A stretch of 64,000 bases of DNA from Burkholderia cenocepacia (lineage in GTDB: Bacteria > Pseudomonadota > Gammaproteobacteria > Burkholderiales > Burkholderiaceae): positions 1,426,001-1,490,000 of the forward strand of contig NZ_CP060039.1 of the NCBI RefSeq assembly GCF_014211915.1. The letters run 5' to 3'. The position numbers and the translations under genes were made by a program. This document shows positions 8,631-19,164 of this stretch, one piece after another (within the stretch, counting starts at the first letter, position 1; each line of letters starts with the position of its first letter). Below the pieces are notes generated by a model that saw only the letters and a list, made by a program, of their open reading frames with translations, made no database searches and was not told where the DNA came from.

Positions 8631-9626
8631 GTGCAAAAGATCCTGATCGTGCGCGTGTCGTCGCTGGGCGACGTCGTGCACAACATGCCGGTGATCGCCG
8701 ATATCCGGCGCCGCCACCCCGATGCGCAGATCGACTGGCTCGTCGAGGAAAGCTTCGTCGACCTCGTGCGGCTCGTCGACGGCGTGCGCAACGTGCTGCC
8801 GTTCTCGCTGCGCCGCTGGCGCAAGAAACCGTTCTCGGGTGCGACGTGGCGCGAGATCCGCGCATTTCGCCGGCGCCTCGCGGCCGAGCAGTACGACCTC
8901 GTGATCGACTGCCAGGGCCTCATCAAGACCGCGTGGGTCGCGAGCTGGGCGCGCGGGCCGCTCGTCGGGCTCGGCAACCGGACCGACGGCGCCGGCTACG
9001 AATGGCCGGTGCGCTTCTTCTATCGCAAGCGCGTGCCGATCGCGCCGCGCACGCACGTGGTCGAGCGCTCGCGCCAGCTCGTCGCGGCCGCGCTGGACGA
9101 CCCGGCGCCGACCCCGGCCGATCCGGTTGAATTCGGCCTCGACACGCGGGCGGCGGCGCTCGCGGTGGCCGCGCTCGGCCTGAACCTGCCGGTGCCGTAC
9201 GTCGTGTTCGTCCACGCGACGTCGCGCGCCGACAAGCAGTGGCCGGATGCCGCATGGATCGAGCTCGGCCAGGCGCTCGTGCGGCGCGGCGCGTCGCTCG
9301 TGCTGCCGTGGGGCAACGACGCGGAGCGCGCGACCAGCGAGCGGCTCGCGAAGGAATTCGGCGCGGCGGCGATCGTGCCGCCGAAACTGTCGCTGCCGGC
9401 CGTGGTCGGTCTGATCGACGGCGCGGCCGCGACGGTCGGGGTTGATACAGGTCTGGTTCACATCGCGGCCGCGCTGAAGCGTCCGACGGTCGAACTGTAC
9501 AATTTCGCGACGGCCTGGCGGACCGGCGGCTACTGGTCGCCGAACGTCGTCAATCTCGGCACGGCGGGGCAGCCCCCGTCGATCGCGCAGGTGAAGTCGG
9601 CGCTCGCGGGCTTCGGTCTCCTGTAA
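8631..9626 (+). CDS. waaC: LPS heptosyltransferase I
   Basis: Transfers the first L-glycero-D-manno-heptose from ADP-heptose to Kdo2-lipid A on the cytosolic face of the inner membrane. The protein is 331 residues, the usual length for GT9 heptosyltransferases. The N-terminus ILIVRVSSLGDVVHNMPV is the family hallmark; the C-terminal domain shows FVHATSRADKQWP and GVDTGLVHIAAAL, the ADP-heptose-binding signature. The only start giving the right N-terminus is a GTG with no visible Shine-Dalgarno sequence, directly behind a terminator-like hairpin. It is followed by kdoO and waaA on the same strand. Confidence 0.95.
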   Translation: MQKILIVRVSSLGDVVHNMPVIADIRRRHPDAQIDWLVEESFVDLVRLVDGVRNVLPFSLRRWRKKPFSGATWREIRAFRRRLAAEQYDLVIDCQGLIKTAWVASWARGPLVGLGNRTDGAGYEWPVRFFYRKRVPIAPRTHVVERSRQLVAAALDDPAPTPADPVEFGLDTRAAALAVAALGLNLPVPYVVFVHATSRADKQWPDAAWIELGQALVRRGASLVLPWGNDAERATSERLAKEFGAAAIVPPKLSLPAVVGLIDGAAATVGVDTGLVHIAAALKRPTVELYNFATAWRTGGYWSPNVVNLGTAGQPPSIAQVKSALAGFGLL

Positions 9627-9649
9627 CGCTGTCCACACGCGAACCGATC

Positions 9650-10534
9650 ATGAGCGAATCCCAGATCATCGAAGTCCCGTCCGCCGACTGGAGCGGACAC
9701 AACCTGTCGGTGCCGCGCGAGCAGTTGCTCGCCGCGGTCGAGGAAGGCAAGGTGCTGTATTTCCCGCACCTGCGCTTCGCGATCGAAGGCGGCGAGGAAG
9801 CGCTGCTCGATCCGGCGCTCGCCGATCCGAAACGCAAGAACATCAGCCTCGCGCCGAACGGCGGCGCGCTCGCCGGCGTGCTCGGCGACAGCGTCACGCA
9901 GTCGGCCGTGCGCGCGCTCGTCGCGCGCTTCCAGCAGCAGGCCGGCACGCTCGTCGACGGCCTTTTCCCCGAATACCGCGGCAAGCTGCGCGTCGCGCCG
10001 ACGAGCCTGCGACTGATGCAGGTCGAAACGCGCCAGACGTCGTGGCGCAAGGACGACAGCCGCCTGCACGTCGACGCATTCCCGTCACGGCCGAACTACG
10101 GCGAGCGCATCCTGCGCGTGTTCACGAACGTGAACCCGGCCGGCGTGCCGCGCGTGTGGCGCGTCGGCGAGCCGTTCGAGGATGTCGCGAAGCGCTTCCT
10201 GCCGAAGATCCGGCCGCAGTTGCCGGGCTCGGCGTGGCTGCTGAACCTGCTGCACGTGACGAAATCGCCGCGCAGCGCGTACGACCACCTGATGCTGAAC
10301 CTGCACGACGGGATGAAGGCCGATCTCGACTACCAGAAGACGTGTGCCCAGCAGACGATGCCGTTTCCGCCGGGCAGCGTGTGGATATGTTTCTCCGATC
10401 AGACTTCGCACGCTGTGATGTCCGGCCAGTTCATGCTGGAGCAGACCTTCTTCCTGCCGGTCGATGCGATGGTGCGCCGCGAATGCGCGCCGCTCGGCAT
10501 TCTCGAACGCCTGACGGGCAGGGCGCTGGTTTGA
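9650..10534 (+). CDS. kdoO: Kdo 3-hydroxylase, Fe(II)/2-oxoglutarate dioxygenase
   Basis: Converts the outer Kdo of the LPS inner core to D-glycero-D-talo-oct-2-ulosonic acid (Ko), a change known from Burkholderia and Yersinia LPS. The 294-residue protein carries the dioxygenase iron facial triad: His140 and Asp142 in RLHVDAFPS, and His254 in DQTSHAVMSGQ. A downstream Arg to bind 2-oxoglutarate is expected, but its exact residue is not assigned here. It lies between waaC and waaA, as expected for a core-modifying enzyme; the gap to waaC is 23 bases. Confidence 0.9.
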   Translation: MSESQIIEVPSADWSGHNLSVPREQLLAAVEEGKVLYFPHLRFAIEGGEEALLDPALADPKRKNISLAPNGGALAGVLGDSVTQSAVRALVARFQQQAGTLVDGLFPEYRGKLRVAPTSLRLMQVETRQTSWRKDDSRLHVDAFPSRPNYGERILRVFTNVNPAGVPRVWRVGEPFEDVAKRFLPKIRPQLPGSAWLLNLLHVTKSPRSAYDHLMLNLHDGMKADLDYQKTCAQQTMPFPPGSVWICFSDQTSHAVMSGQFMLEQTFFLPVDAMVRRECAPLGILERLTGRALV

Positions 10535-10571
10535 GCGCGCACCTGCTTCGACGCCACTCCCGGGCGGCCGC

Positions 10572-11933
10572 ATGCTGAGGGCGATCTATCGCGCGCTGTG
10601 GTGGCTCGTCGCGCCGGCCGCCGTGATCCGGCTCTATGTGCGCTCGCGCAAGGAGCGCGGCTATCGCGAGCATATCGGCGAGCGCTTCGGTCACGTCGCG
10701 GGCCGCTCGCGCGACGACCGCGCGCCGCTGATCTGGGTGCATGCGGTGTCGGTCGGCGAGACGCGCGCCGCGCAGCCGCTGATCGATGCGCTGATGCGCG
10801 CGCGTCCCGATGCGCGCATCCTGCTCACGCACATGACGCCGAGCGGCCGTGCGACGGGCGAACAGATCTTCGGCGATCGCGTGTTGCGCTGCTACCTGCC
10901 GTACGACATGCCAGGGGCGGTGCGGCGCTTCCTGCGCGCGTGGCGGCCGACGCTCGGCCTCGTGATGGAAACCGAGGTGTGGCCGACGCTGATCGACGAG
11001 TGCCGGCGTGCGGACGTGCCGCTCGTGCTGACCAATGCGCGGATGTCCGCGCGTTCGTTCCGGCGCGCGGCGAAGTTCGGCGCGGCGACGCGCGACGTGT
11101 TCGGCGGCTTCTCGCGCGTGCTCGCGCAGAGCCCGGCCGACGCGGAGCGGCTGACGTCGCTCGGCGCGCGCAACGTGACCGTGCTCGGCAACCTGAAGTT
11201 CGACATGACGACGCCGCCGGAACTCGCGGCACGCGGCCATGCATGGCGCGACGCGATCGGCGCGCGGCCGGTGTGGGTCGCGGCCAGCACGCGCGAGAAC
11301 GAAGAGGCGCTGGTGCTGCAGGCGTTCGCGGAAATGCGCACGCCCGGCGCGCTGCTGGTGCTCGTGCCGCGTCATCCGCAGCGCTTTGCCGAAGTCGAGG
11401 CGCTCGTCGCGCGCAGCGGGCTCAAGTGCGTGCGGCGCTCGGTGTGGGCGGCCGATGCGGCCGCGCTCGCGGCGGGCCGGCCGGCCGCCGAACAGCTGGC
11501 GGATGACGTGACGGTGCTGCTCGGCGATTCGATGGGCGAGCTCGGCGCGTACTACGCGGCGGCCGACATCGCGTTCATCGGCGGCAGCCTGCTGCCGCTC
11601 GGCGGGCAGAACCTGATCGAAGCGTGCGCGGTCGGCGTGCCGGTGCTGATCGGGCCGCACGTGTTCAACTTCACGCAGGCGACCGCCGACGCGGTCGCGG
11701 CAGGGGCGGCGATGCAGGTCGAAGATCCGCTCGATCTCGCGCACGTGCTCGACGCGCTGTTCGCCGACAAGGCGCGGCGTATCGCGATGGGTGCGGCCGG
11801 CGCGGCCTTCGCGGCGCGTCACCGCGGCGCGACCGCGCGCACGGTCGACGTGCTCGCCGCGCTGCTGCCGCCTGCCGCCGCCGGCGCGCGTGCGTTGCCG
11901 GACCAGTCGAGCGCGGCTTCCGAAGACGAATAG
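10572..11933 (+). CDS. waaA: Kdo transferase (3-deoxy-D-manno-octulosonic acid transferase)
   Basis: Inner-membrane-anchored GT30 enzyme that adds Kdo to lipid IVA from CMP-Kdo (453 residues, a little longer than E. coli WaaA). A short N-terminal hydrophobic anchor ([14 protein letters not shown]) is followed by [27 protein letters not shown], and the C-terminal [15 protein letters not shown] and GPHVFNF segments that mark the family. It is the last gene of the waaC-kdoO-waaA group and converges on ureG. Confidence 0.96.
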
Positions 11934-11938
11934 ACGAA

Positions 11939-11992
11939 GGGCGGCGCAAGGCCGCCCCCGAACGCATGGCGGCGACGTGCGCCGTCGCCATG
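11939..11992. terminator. Two tandem hairpins between converging waaA and ureG
   Basis: GGGCGGC/GCCGCCC (11939-11957) and CATGGCG/CGCCATG (11965-11992) fill the 63-base gap. There is no T run, so termination here is a guess from position and structure. Confidence 0.4.
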
Positions 11993-11996
11993 CCGC

Positions 11997-12644
11997 TCAC
12001 ACCGTCAGCAAGCCCTTCTTCTCGATGAACGCGATCACGTCCGCGACGCCGTCGAGCGCTTTCAGGTTCGTCATCACGTAAGGCCGCTCGCCGCGCATCT
12101 TCTTCGTGTCGGACGCCATCACGTCGAGGTTCGCGCCAACCAGCGGCGCGAGGTCGGTCTTGTTGATCACCAGCAGGTCGGACTTCGTGATGCCCGGGCC
12201 GCCCTTGCGCGGAATCTTCTCGCCGCCCGCGACGTCGATCACGTAGATCGTCAGGTCCGACAATTCGGGGCTGAAGGTCGCCGCGAGATTGTCGCCGCCG
12301 GACTCGATGAACACGATGTCGGCATCGGGAAAGCGCGCGAGCATCCGGTCGACGGCCTCGAGGTTGATCGACGCATCTTCCCGGATCGCCGTGTGCGGGC
12401 AGCCGCCCGTCTCGACGCCCATGATGCGTTCCTCGGGCAGTGCGCCCGCGACCGTCAGCAGTCGCTGGTCTTCCTTCGTATAGATGTCGTTGGTGATCGC
12501 GACGAGGTCGTACCGGTCGCGCATCGCCTTGCACAGCATTTCGAGCAGCGTGGTCTTGCCGGAGCCGACAGGGCCGCCGATGCCGACGCGCAGCGGCGGC
12601 AGTTTCTTCGTGCGGCGGACGGAGGAGGGAGCGGGTGCGTTCAT
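11997..12644 (-). CDS. ureG: Urease accessory GTPase UreG
   Basis: GTPase that powers nickel insertion into urease with UreD, UreF and UreE. The 215-residue protein is the normal family size. The P-loop GPVGSGKTT is at about residues 24-32; [15 protein letters not shown] holds the metal-binding Cys-Pro-His; [11 protein letters not shown] and NKTDLAP (guanine specificity) follow. The start was set at the ATG at 12644, 14 bases after the expected end of ureF; a TTG twelve bases upstream is less likely. It is the last gene of ureDABCEFG. Confidence 0.96.
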
Positions 12645-12658
12645 GGCGTGGATCAAGT

Positions 12659-13338
12659 TCAGGAGCGGAACAACCGCGAGTACTGGGTTTCGTGCCGCGC
12701 GGACAGGATGCCGAGCTGCGGCGCGAACGTGTTGACGGCGTCGGGGGTGTCGCGAGCGCGCGGCGCACGGCCGCGTCGATCGCGCCGCGCAGCGCGACGA
12801 TGATGCGTTGCCCGGCGAGCTGGCCGAGCGGTACGGCCTTCAGCGCGGCGGACGTCTGGTTCTCGACCCAGCCGAATGCGTACGCGGCGAGCGTCGCGTC
12901 GGCGCCGGCGTCGTGAGCGGCAGCCGCGTACGCGAACGCGGTCGGCAGCGCGATCGGCGACAGCGACGCGAGCGTCGCGCGGCGTGCGGCGTCGCCCCAT
13001 TCGAGCGATGCGCACAGCTGCGCGAGCGACCAGCCCATCTGTTCGGTTTCGCGGCGCAGTTCGGCCGATTCCCGGCTCGCGACGAACCAGGCATTTTCGG
13101 CGGCGAGCGCATGCGTGTCGTGTGTTTGCCAGCGGGCGAGCTGGTGCGCGAGGAACGGCAGTTCGCCGTGCGCGAGCACGTCGGTCAGGCCGCTCGCGAT
13201 CCAGTCGCGCGCGGAATCGGCGTCGCGGATCAGGTTCGCGTCGAGCGCGGCTTCGAGGCCCTGCGAATAGCTGTACGCGCCGATCGGCAAAGCCGGCGAC
13301 GCGAGGTGCAGCAGCGCGACGAGCTCAGTGGTGGTCAT
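12659..13338 (-). pseudogene. ureF: Urease accessory protein UreF, broken by a one-base deletion
   Basis: UreF bridges UreD and UreG in the nickel-loading complex. The first two thirds read normally from the ATG at 13338 ([21 protein letters not shown], the family start). At a run of five G on the plus strand (12743-12747, C5 on the coding strand) the frame is lost; the true C-terminus [20 protein letters not shown] continues in the next frame and stops at 12659. Adding one C restores a 226-residue protein, the usual UreF length. As given, translation runs out of frame into ureG. It overlaps ureE by 14 bases. The lesion is either a real urease-inactivating mutation or a homopolymer error. Confidence 0.88.
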
Positions 13339-13939
13339 GACCGTGGTGGCCGTGCGTGCAGCCGGGACCATGCTGATGATCGTGATCGTGATCGTGATCG
13401 TGATCGTGCGAATGCGCATGCCCGTGGTGTTCGCCGAACACCTGCTGCGCAAGCGCGTAATCCTCGGCGAACGTTGCGTCGTGCCCGTGTTTGTGGCCAC
13501 CGCCGTACGCACCGGCTTCCGGTTGGAACGGTGCATGCGTTTCCTCGACCTGCGTGCCGAGCCGGCGCAGCATGTCCGCGAGCACCGGATCGGCCTCGAG
13601 CTTCAGGTAGCCGTCGCCGATCTCGACCGGCGTGTGACGGTTGCCGAGATGGTATGCGGCGCGCATCAGCGTGAGCGGGTCGGCCGCGCGCACGAGCAGC
13701 AGGGTTTCGGGGGCAGCGGTGACGCGCACGAGCGCACCGTCCTCGGCGACGAGCACGTCGCCGTCGCGCAGCACGGTGCCGCGCGGCAGCAGCACCGCGA
13801 CGTCCTCGCCGGTGTCGAGCGTCGCGGCAAGGCGGCTCTTGCAGCGGGCGTCATAGGCGAGCGTGAGCGTCGGCGCGCGCGCCACGAGCGACGCGGCGAG
13901 TTTCACGTTCGGGGCAATACGTTTGTCGAGGGTACGCAT
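13325..13939 (-). CDS. ureE: Urease accessory nickel chaperone UreE
   Basis: Delivers nickel to the UreDFG-urease complex (204 residues). The N-terminal UreE fold ends with [21 protein letters not shown], which holds the conserved metal-binding His, and [22 protein letters not shown]. The tail beyond about residue 150 is extremely rich in His and Asp, a metal store. Part of the tail is coded by five exact copies of a 6-base unit (13378-13407). It overlaps ureF by 14 bases and follows ureC by 18. Confidence 0.95.
13378..13407. repeat. Five exact hexanucleotide repeats in ureE
   Basis: GATCGT is repeated five times without error. On the coding strand it encodes alternating His and Asp in the UreE tail. 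Because the unit is six bases, copy-number change would alter tail length without breaking the frame. Confidence 0.9.
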
Positions 13940-13957
13940 GAAACTGGGGATTCCGAA

Positions 13958-15664
13958 TCAGAACAGGAAATAGCGCTGCGCCATCGGCAGCACCGTCGCC
14001 GGTTCGCAAGTGAGCAACTGGCCGTCGGCGATCACGTCGTAGGTTTCCGGATCGACGCTGATCGACGGACGCCATGCGTTGTGGATCATGTCGGCCTTCG
14101 TCACGTTGCGGCAGTTGCGCACCGGCACGATCCGCTTCGCGAGGCCGTAGCGCTCCGCGATGCCCGCATCGGCCGCCATCTGCGACACGAAGGTCAGCGA
14201 CGTGCGCGCGAGCGCTCCGCCGCGCGTCGCGAACATCTCGCGATAGTGAACCGGCTGCGGCGTCGGGATCGACGCGTTCGGGTCGCCCATCTGCGCGACG
14301 GCGATCATCCCGCCCTTGAGAATCATCGACGGCTTGATCCCGAAGAACGCGGGCTCCCACAGCACGAGGTCGGCCCACTTGCCCGGTTCGATCGAACCGA
14401 CTTCATGCGCGATGCCGTGCGTGAGCGCCGGGTTGATCGTGTACTTCGCGACGTAGCGCTTCGCGCGGAAGTTGTCGTTGCGCGTGGTGTCCTCCGGCAG
14501 CGCACCGCGCTGCACCTTCATCTTGTGCGCGGTCTGCCAGGTGCGGATGATCACTTCGCCGACGCGGCCCATCGCCTGCGAATCGGACGACAGCATCGAC
14601 AGCGCGCCGAGATCGTGCAGGATGTCCTCGGCCGCGATCGTCTCGCGACGAATGCGCGATTCGGCGAACGCGAGATCCTCGGCGATCGACGGATCGAGGT
14701 GATGGCACACCATCAGCATGTCGAGATGCTCGTCGAGCGTGTTGATCGTGTACGGGCGCGTCGGATTGGTCGACGACGGCAGCACGTTCATCTCGCCGCA
14801 CACCTTCAGGATGTCCGGTGCATGGCCGCCGCCCGCACCTTCGGTGTGGTACGTGTGGATCGTGCGGCCCTTGAACGCGGCGACCGTCGATTCGACGAAG
14901 CCGGCCTCGTTCAGCGTGTCCGTGTGGATCGCGACCTGTGTGTCGGTGTCGTCGGCCACCGACAGGCAGTTGTCGATCGCGGCGGGTGTCGTGCCCCAGT
15001 CCTCGTGCAGCTTCAGGCCGATCGCGCCGGCCGCGATCTGCTCGACGAGCGGCTGCGGCAGGCTCGCGTTGCCCTTGCCGAGAAAACCGAGATTGATCGG
15101 CCAGCCGTCGGCGGCCTGCAGCATCCGCTCCATGTGCCACGGGCCCGGCGTGCAGGTCGTCGCGTTGGTGCCGGTGGCCGGCCCCGTGCCGCCGCCGAGC
15201 ATCGTCGTGACGCCCGATGCGAGCGCCTCGTCGATCTGCTGCGGGCTGATGAAGTGGATGTGCGTGTCGATGCCGCCCGCCGTCACGATCAGCCCTTCGC
15301 CGGCGATCACCTCGGTCGCGGCGCCGATCGCGATCGTCACGCCCGGCTGGATGTCGGGGTTGCCGGCCTTGCCGATCGCGGCGATGCGGCCGTGCTTGAT
15401 CGCGATGTCGGCCTTCACGATGCCCCAGTGATCGAGGATCACCGCGTTGGTGATGACGGTATCGGGCACGTCGGCGGCCACGCGCTGCGACTGGCCCATC
15501 CCGTCGCGGATCACTTTCCCGCCGCCGAACTTCACTTCCTCGCCGTACGTGGTGAAGTCGCGTTCGATCTCGATCAGTAGTTCGGTATCGGCGAGCCGGA
15601 CGCGGTCGCCCGTCGTCGGCCCGAACATTTCCGCGTACGCGCGGCGGCTCAAGCGTAGTGTCAT
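13958..15664 (-). CDS. ureC: Urease alpha subunit
   Basis: Catalytic subunit of the nickel enzyme that hydrolyses urea to ammonia and carbamate, in a cytosolic (UreABC)3 complex. All active-site residues are present at the Klebsiella positions plus one: nickel ligands His135, His137, carbamylated Lys218, His247, His273 and Asp361, and the mobile-flap Cys320 and His321 (MVCHHLDPS). The length of 568 residues is standard. It lies 28 bases after ureB and 18 before ureE, clearly in one operon. Confidence 0.98.
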   Translation of the reverse strand: MTLRLSRRAYAEMFGPTTGDRVRLADTELLIEIERDFTTYGEEVKFGGGKVIRDGMGQSQRVAADVPDTVITNAVILDHWGIVKADIAIKHGRIAAIGKAGNPDIQPGVTIAIGAATEVIAGEGLIVTAGGIDTHIHFISPQQIDEALASGVTTMLGGGTGPATGTNATTCTPGPWHMERMLQAADGWPINLGFLGKGNASLPQPLVEQIAAGAIGLKLHEDWGTTPAAIDNCLSVADDTDTQVAIHTDTLNEAGFVESTVAAFKGRTIHTYHTEGAGGGHAPDILKVCGEMNVLPSSTNPTRPYTINTLDEHLDMLMVCHHLDPSIAEDLAFAESRIRRETIAAEDILHDLGALSMLSSDSQAMGRVGEVIIRTWQTAHKMKVQRGALPEDTTRNDNFRAKRYVAKYTINPALTHGIAHEVGSIEPGKWADLVLWEPAFFGIKPSMILKGGMIAVAQMGDPNASIPTPQPVHYREMFATRGGALARTSLTFVSQMAADAGIAERYGLAKRIVPVRNCRNVTKADMIHNAWRPSISVDPETYDVIADGQLLTCEPATVLPMAQRYFLF

Positions 15665-15692
15665 GTGCTGTTCCTGAAGAGCGGGGCGCGGC

Positions 15693-15998
15693 TTACAGCG
15701 GCCCCATCACTTTGCCCTGAAAACCGTAGACGGCGCGCTCGCCCGCCAGCGCGACGAGCTCGACGGTGCGCGTCTGGCCCGGCTCGAAGCGCACGGCCGT
15801 GCCGGCCGCGATGTTGAGCCGGAAGCCGCGCGCGGCCGCGCGGTCGAACGACAGCGCGTCGTTGACTTCGAAGAAGTGGTAGTGCGAGCCGACCTGCACC
15901 GGGCGGTCGCCGGTGTTCGCGACGACGAGCGACAGCGTCGCGCGGCCCGCGTTCAGTTCGTGTTCGCCGTCGTCGGTGAGGATTTCGCCGGGGATCAT
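15693..15998 (-). CDS. ureB: Urease beta subunit
   Basis: Small structural subunit of urease, 101 residues. It starts [16 protein letters not shown] and contains [14 protein letters not shown] and [17 protein letters not shown], all conserved in UreB. The start at 15998 gives the standard N-terminus; the longer open frame upstream overlaps ureA and is not coding. It is separated from ureA by 8 bases. Confidence 0.97.
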   Translation of the reverse strand: MIPGEILTDDGEHELNAGRATLSLVVANTGDRPVQVGSHYHFFEVNDALSFDRAAARGFRLNIAAGTAVRFEPGQTRTVELVALAGERAVYGFQGKVMGPL

Positions 15999-16006
15999 GC
16001 GGGGCC

Positions 16007-16309
16007 TCACGGAATCGGGTGGTGGACGGTCACGAGCTTCGTGCCGTCGGGGAAGGTCGCTTCGACCTGAATGTCGGGAATCATCTCCGGTACACCGTCC
16101 ATCACGTCGTCGCGCGTGAGCAGCGTCGTGCCGTAGTGCATCACCTCGGCCACCGTCTTGCCGTCGCGCGCGGCTTCCATCAGCGCCGCGGTGATGAAGG
16201 CCACCGCCTCCGGATAGTTGAGCTTCAGGCCGCGCGCGCGGCGGCGTTCGGCGAGCAGCGCCGCCGTGAAGATCAGCAGCTTGTCCTTTTCGCGGGGAGT
16301 CAGTTTCAT
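16007..16309 (-). CDS. ureA: Urease gamma subunit
   Basis: Smallest urease subunit, exactly 100 residues as usual: [20 protein letters not shown] at the start, then [23 protein letters not shown] and [19 protein letters not shown] at the end. It follows ureD after a 236-base gap, wider than the other gaps in the cluster. That gap holds a 12-base direct repeat (GGTGCGTGATGC at 16473 and 16526), so ureA may have its own promoter. Confidence 0.97.
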
Positions 16310-16545
16310 GAAGGCAGGCGTTCAGGAAAACGTAATTTTTATCGGTGCGCATGCGACCGGGCAGGGGGGCGGATCATCGTAGCACCGCGCCGTTTTGCGT
16401 GCGTCGTGTATCGCTTATGTAAGCAGCAAGGTGCGTGCCATGGGCATCCGGCGTGCCGTCATGCGCGATCGTGGTGCGTGATGCATGGAGAGCGTGCGGC
16501 GCGCGGGGTGACGTTGCGCCGAAACGGTGCGTGATGCGTGCGGGG

Positions 16546-17605
<1,060 letters not shown>

Positions 17606-17621
17606 GCCCGTCACACCGCGA

Positions 17622-18302
17622 TCAGCTCCCGTACGCCATTCGTCTCCATGTCCCGCGCGTCACCCCCGCGACGATCTCGCCGCGGCTCATCACCCAATAT
17701 CGATCGGCGATCGATCGCGCGAAATCGTAATACTGTTCGACGAGCAGCACGGTCATGTTCGATTCGTCGACGAGCTGGCGCAGCGTGCGGCCGATGTCCT
17801 GGATGATCGACGGCTGGATGCCCTCGGTCGGCTCGTCGAGGATCAGCAACTGCGGCTCGCTCATCAGCGCACGGCCGATCGCGAGCTGCTGCTGCTGGCC
17901 GCCCGACAGGTCGCCGCCGCGCCGCGCGCGCATGTCCTTCAGTACCGGGAACAGGTCGTAGATGCGGTCGGGTACCTTCGATGGCGCCTTGCGGCTCGCC
18001 GCGCCGACGAGCAGGTTTTCCTCGACGGTGAGCCGCGGAAAGATGTCGCGGCCCTGCGGCACGTACGCGAGTCCGGCCGCTACACGCGCATACGGCGGCA
18101 GTGCGCCGAGCGCGGCGCCGCGCCACGACACGCTGCCGCTTTTCGCGGCGACGACGCCCATCAGGCAGCGCAGCAGCGTGCTCTTGCCGACGCCGTTGCG
18201 GCCGAGCAGCACGGTGAGCTTGCCGTCGTCGGCGACGAGGTTCACGTTGCGCAGGATATGGCTGCCGCCGTAGTACTGGTTCAGCGCTTCGATTTTCAGC
18301 AT
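17622..18302 (-). CDS. urtE: Urea ABC transporter ATPase UrtE, C-terminus frameshifted
   Basis: Second LivF-type ATPase of the urea transporter. Walker A GRNGVGKS is at residues 34-41, then LSGGQQQQLAIGRAL and LLILDEPTEGIQPSI (signature and Walker B). As given, the protein is 226 residues and ends GVTRGTWRRMAYGS, which is not a UrtE tail. One extra base in the five-C run at 17663-17667 would give GDARDMETNGVRELIAV, a 230-residue protein ending at 17611, matching the family. The change affects only the last 15-20 residues, so function may survive, or it may be a consensus error. It follows urtD by 4 bases. Confidence 0.92.
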   Translation of the reverse strand: MLKIEALNQYYGGSHILRNVNLVADDGKLTVLLGRNGVGKSTLLRCLMGVVAAKSGSVSWRGAALGALPPYARVAAGLAYVPQGRDIFPRLTVEENLLVGAASRKAPSKVPDRIYDLFPVLKDMRARRGGDLSGGQQQQLAIGRALMSEPQLLILDEPTEGIQPSIIQDIGRTLRQLVDESNMTVLLVEQYYDFARSIADRYWVMSRGEIVAGVTRGTWRRMAYGS

Positions 18303-18306
18303 CGCA

Positions 18307-19164
18307 TCATCGTCCGAGGTAAGACTCGATCACCGCGTCGTCGCGCTTGACCTGGTCGAGCGTGCCGTGCGCGAGCACCGCGCCTTCGGCCATCACCGTC
18401 ACGCGCCCCGTGTCGCCCGCGAGCGCCGCGACGAACTCCATGTCGTGCTCGACGACCATCATCGAGCAGGTGCCACGCAGCGTGTTCAGCAGTTCGGCGA
18501 GTTCCATCGTCTCGTGGTCGGTCATCCCGGCCGCCGGCTCGTCGAGCAGCAGCAGCGCGGGGCGCTGCATCAGCAGCATGCCGATTTCGAGCCGCTGCTT
18601 CTGCCCGTGCGACAGCTCGCCGGCCGCGCGATACGCGTGGCTTTCGAGGCCGATCAGCGCGAGCGTTTCCTCGATCTTTCCCTGCGCGGTGCGGTCGAGC
18701 CGCGCGCGCAGCGACGCGAGCCAGCCCTTGTCGGTCTGCATCGCGAGTTCGAGGTTTTCCCACACCGGATGCTGTTCGAACACGGTCGGCTTCTGGAACT
18801 TGCGGCCGATGCCCGCCCGCGCGATCCCGGGTTCGTTCATCCGCGCAAGATCGATCGTCTGGCCCAGAAACACCTTGCCCGCGTCGGGCCGCGTCTTGCC
18901 GGTGATCACGTCCATCATCGTCGTCTTGCCCGCGCCGTTCGGGCCGATCACGCAGCGCAGCTCGCCCGCGTCGATCGCGAGCGACAGCTTCTTCAGCGCG
19001 CGAAAGCCGTCGAAGCTCACCTCGATATCCTCGAGATAGAGGATCGTGCCGTGCGACGTATCGATGCCGTCCGGCACGACGCGCCCCATCGACGCACTGC
19101 CGCTGACGGCGAGCAGCTCGTCTTCGGGCGGCGGCGTGAACTGGTAGAGAGCCGTTCCGTTCAT
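18307..19164 (-). CDS. urtD: Urea ABC transporter ATPase UrtD
   Basis: LivG-type ATPase, 285 residues. Walker A GPNGAGKT is at residues 74-81, LSHGQKQRLEIGMLL is the ABC signature and LLLLDEPAAGMTDHE is Walker B. It has about 40 extra N-terminal residues before the ATPase core, as is common for UrtD. The start ATG at 19164 overlaps the urtC stop by four bases (ATGA), indicating translational coupling. Confidence 0.95.
   Translation of the reverse strand: MNGTALYQFTPPPEDELLAVSGSASMGRVVPDGIDTSHGTILYLEDIEVSFDGFRALKKLSLAIDAGELRCVIGPNGAGKTTMMDVITGKTRPDAGKVFLGQTIDLARMNEPGIARAGIGRKFQKPTVFEQHPVWENLELAMQTDKGWLASLRARLDRTAQGKIEETLALIGLESHAYRAAGELSHGQKQRLEIGMLLMQRPALLLLDEPAAGMTDHETMELAELLNTLRGTCSMMVVEHDMEFVAALAGDTGRVTVMAEGAVLAHGTLDQVKRDDAVIESYLGR

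Noticed and set aside
11671..13536. A 621-codon minus-strand frame that could be taken as a large fusion protein
   Set aside because: Its first part is UreF, but the rest is out-of-frame ureG and waaA sequence reached only through the one-base deletion.
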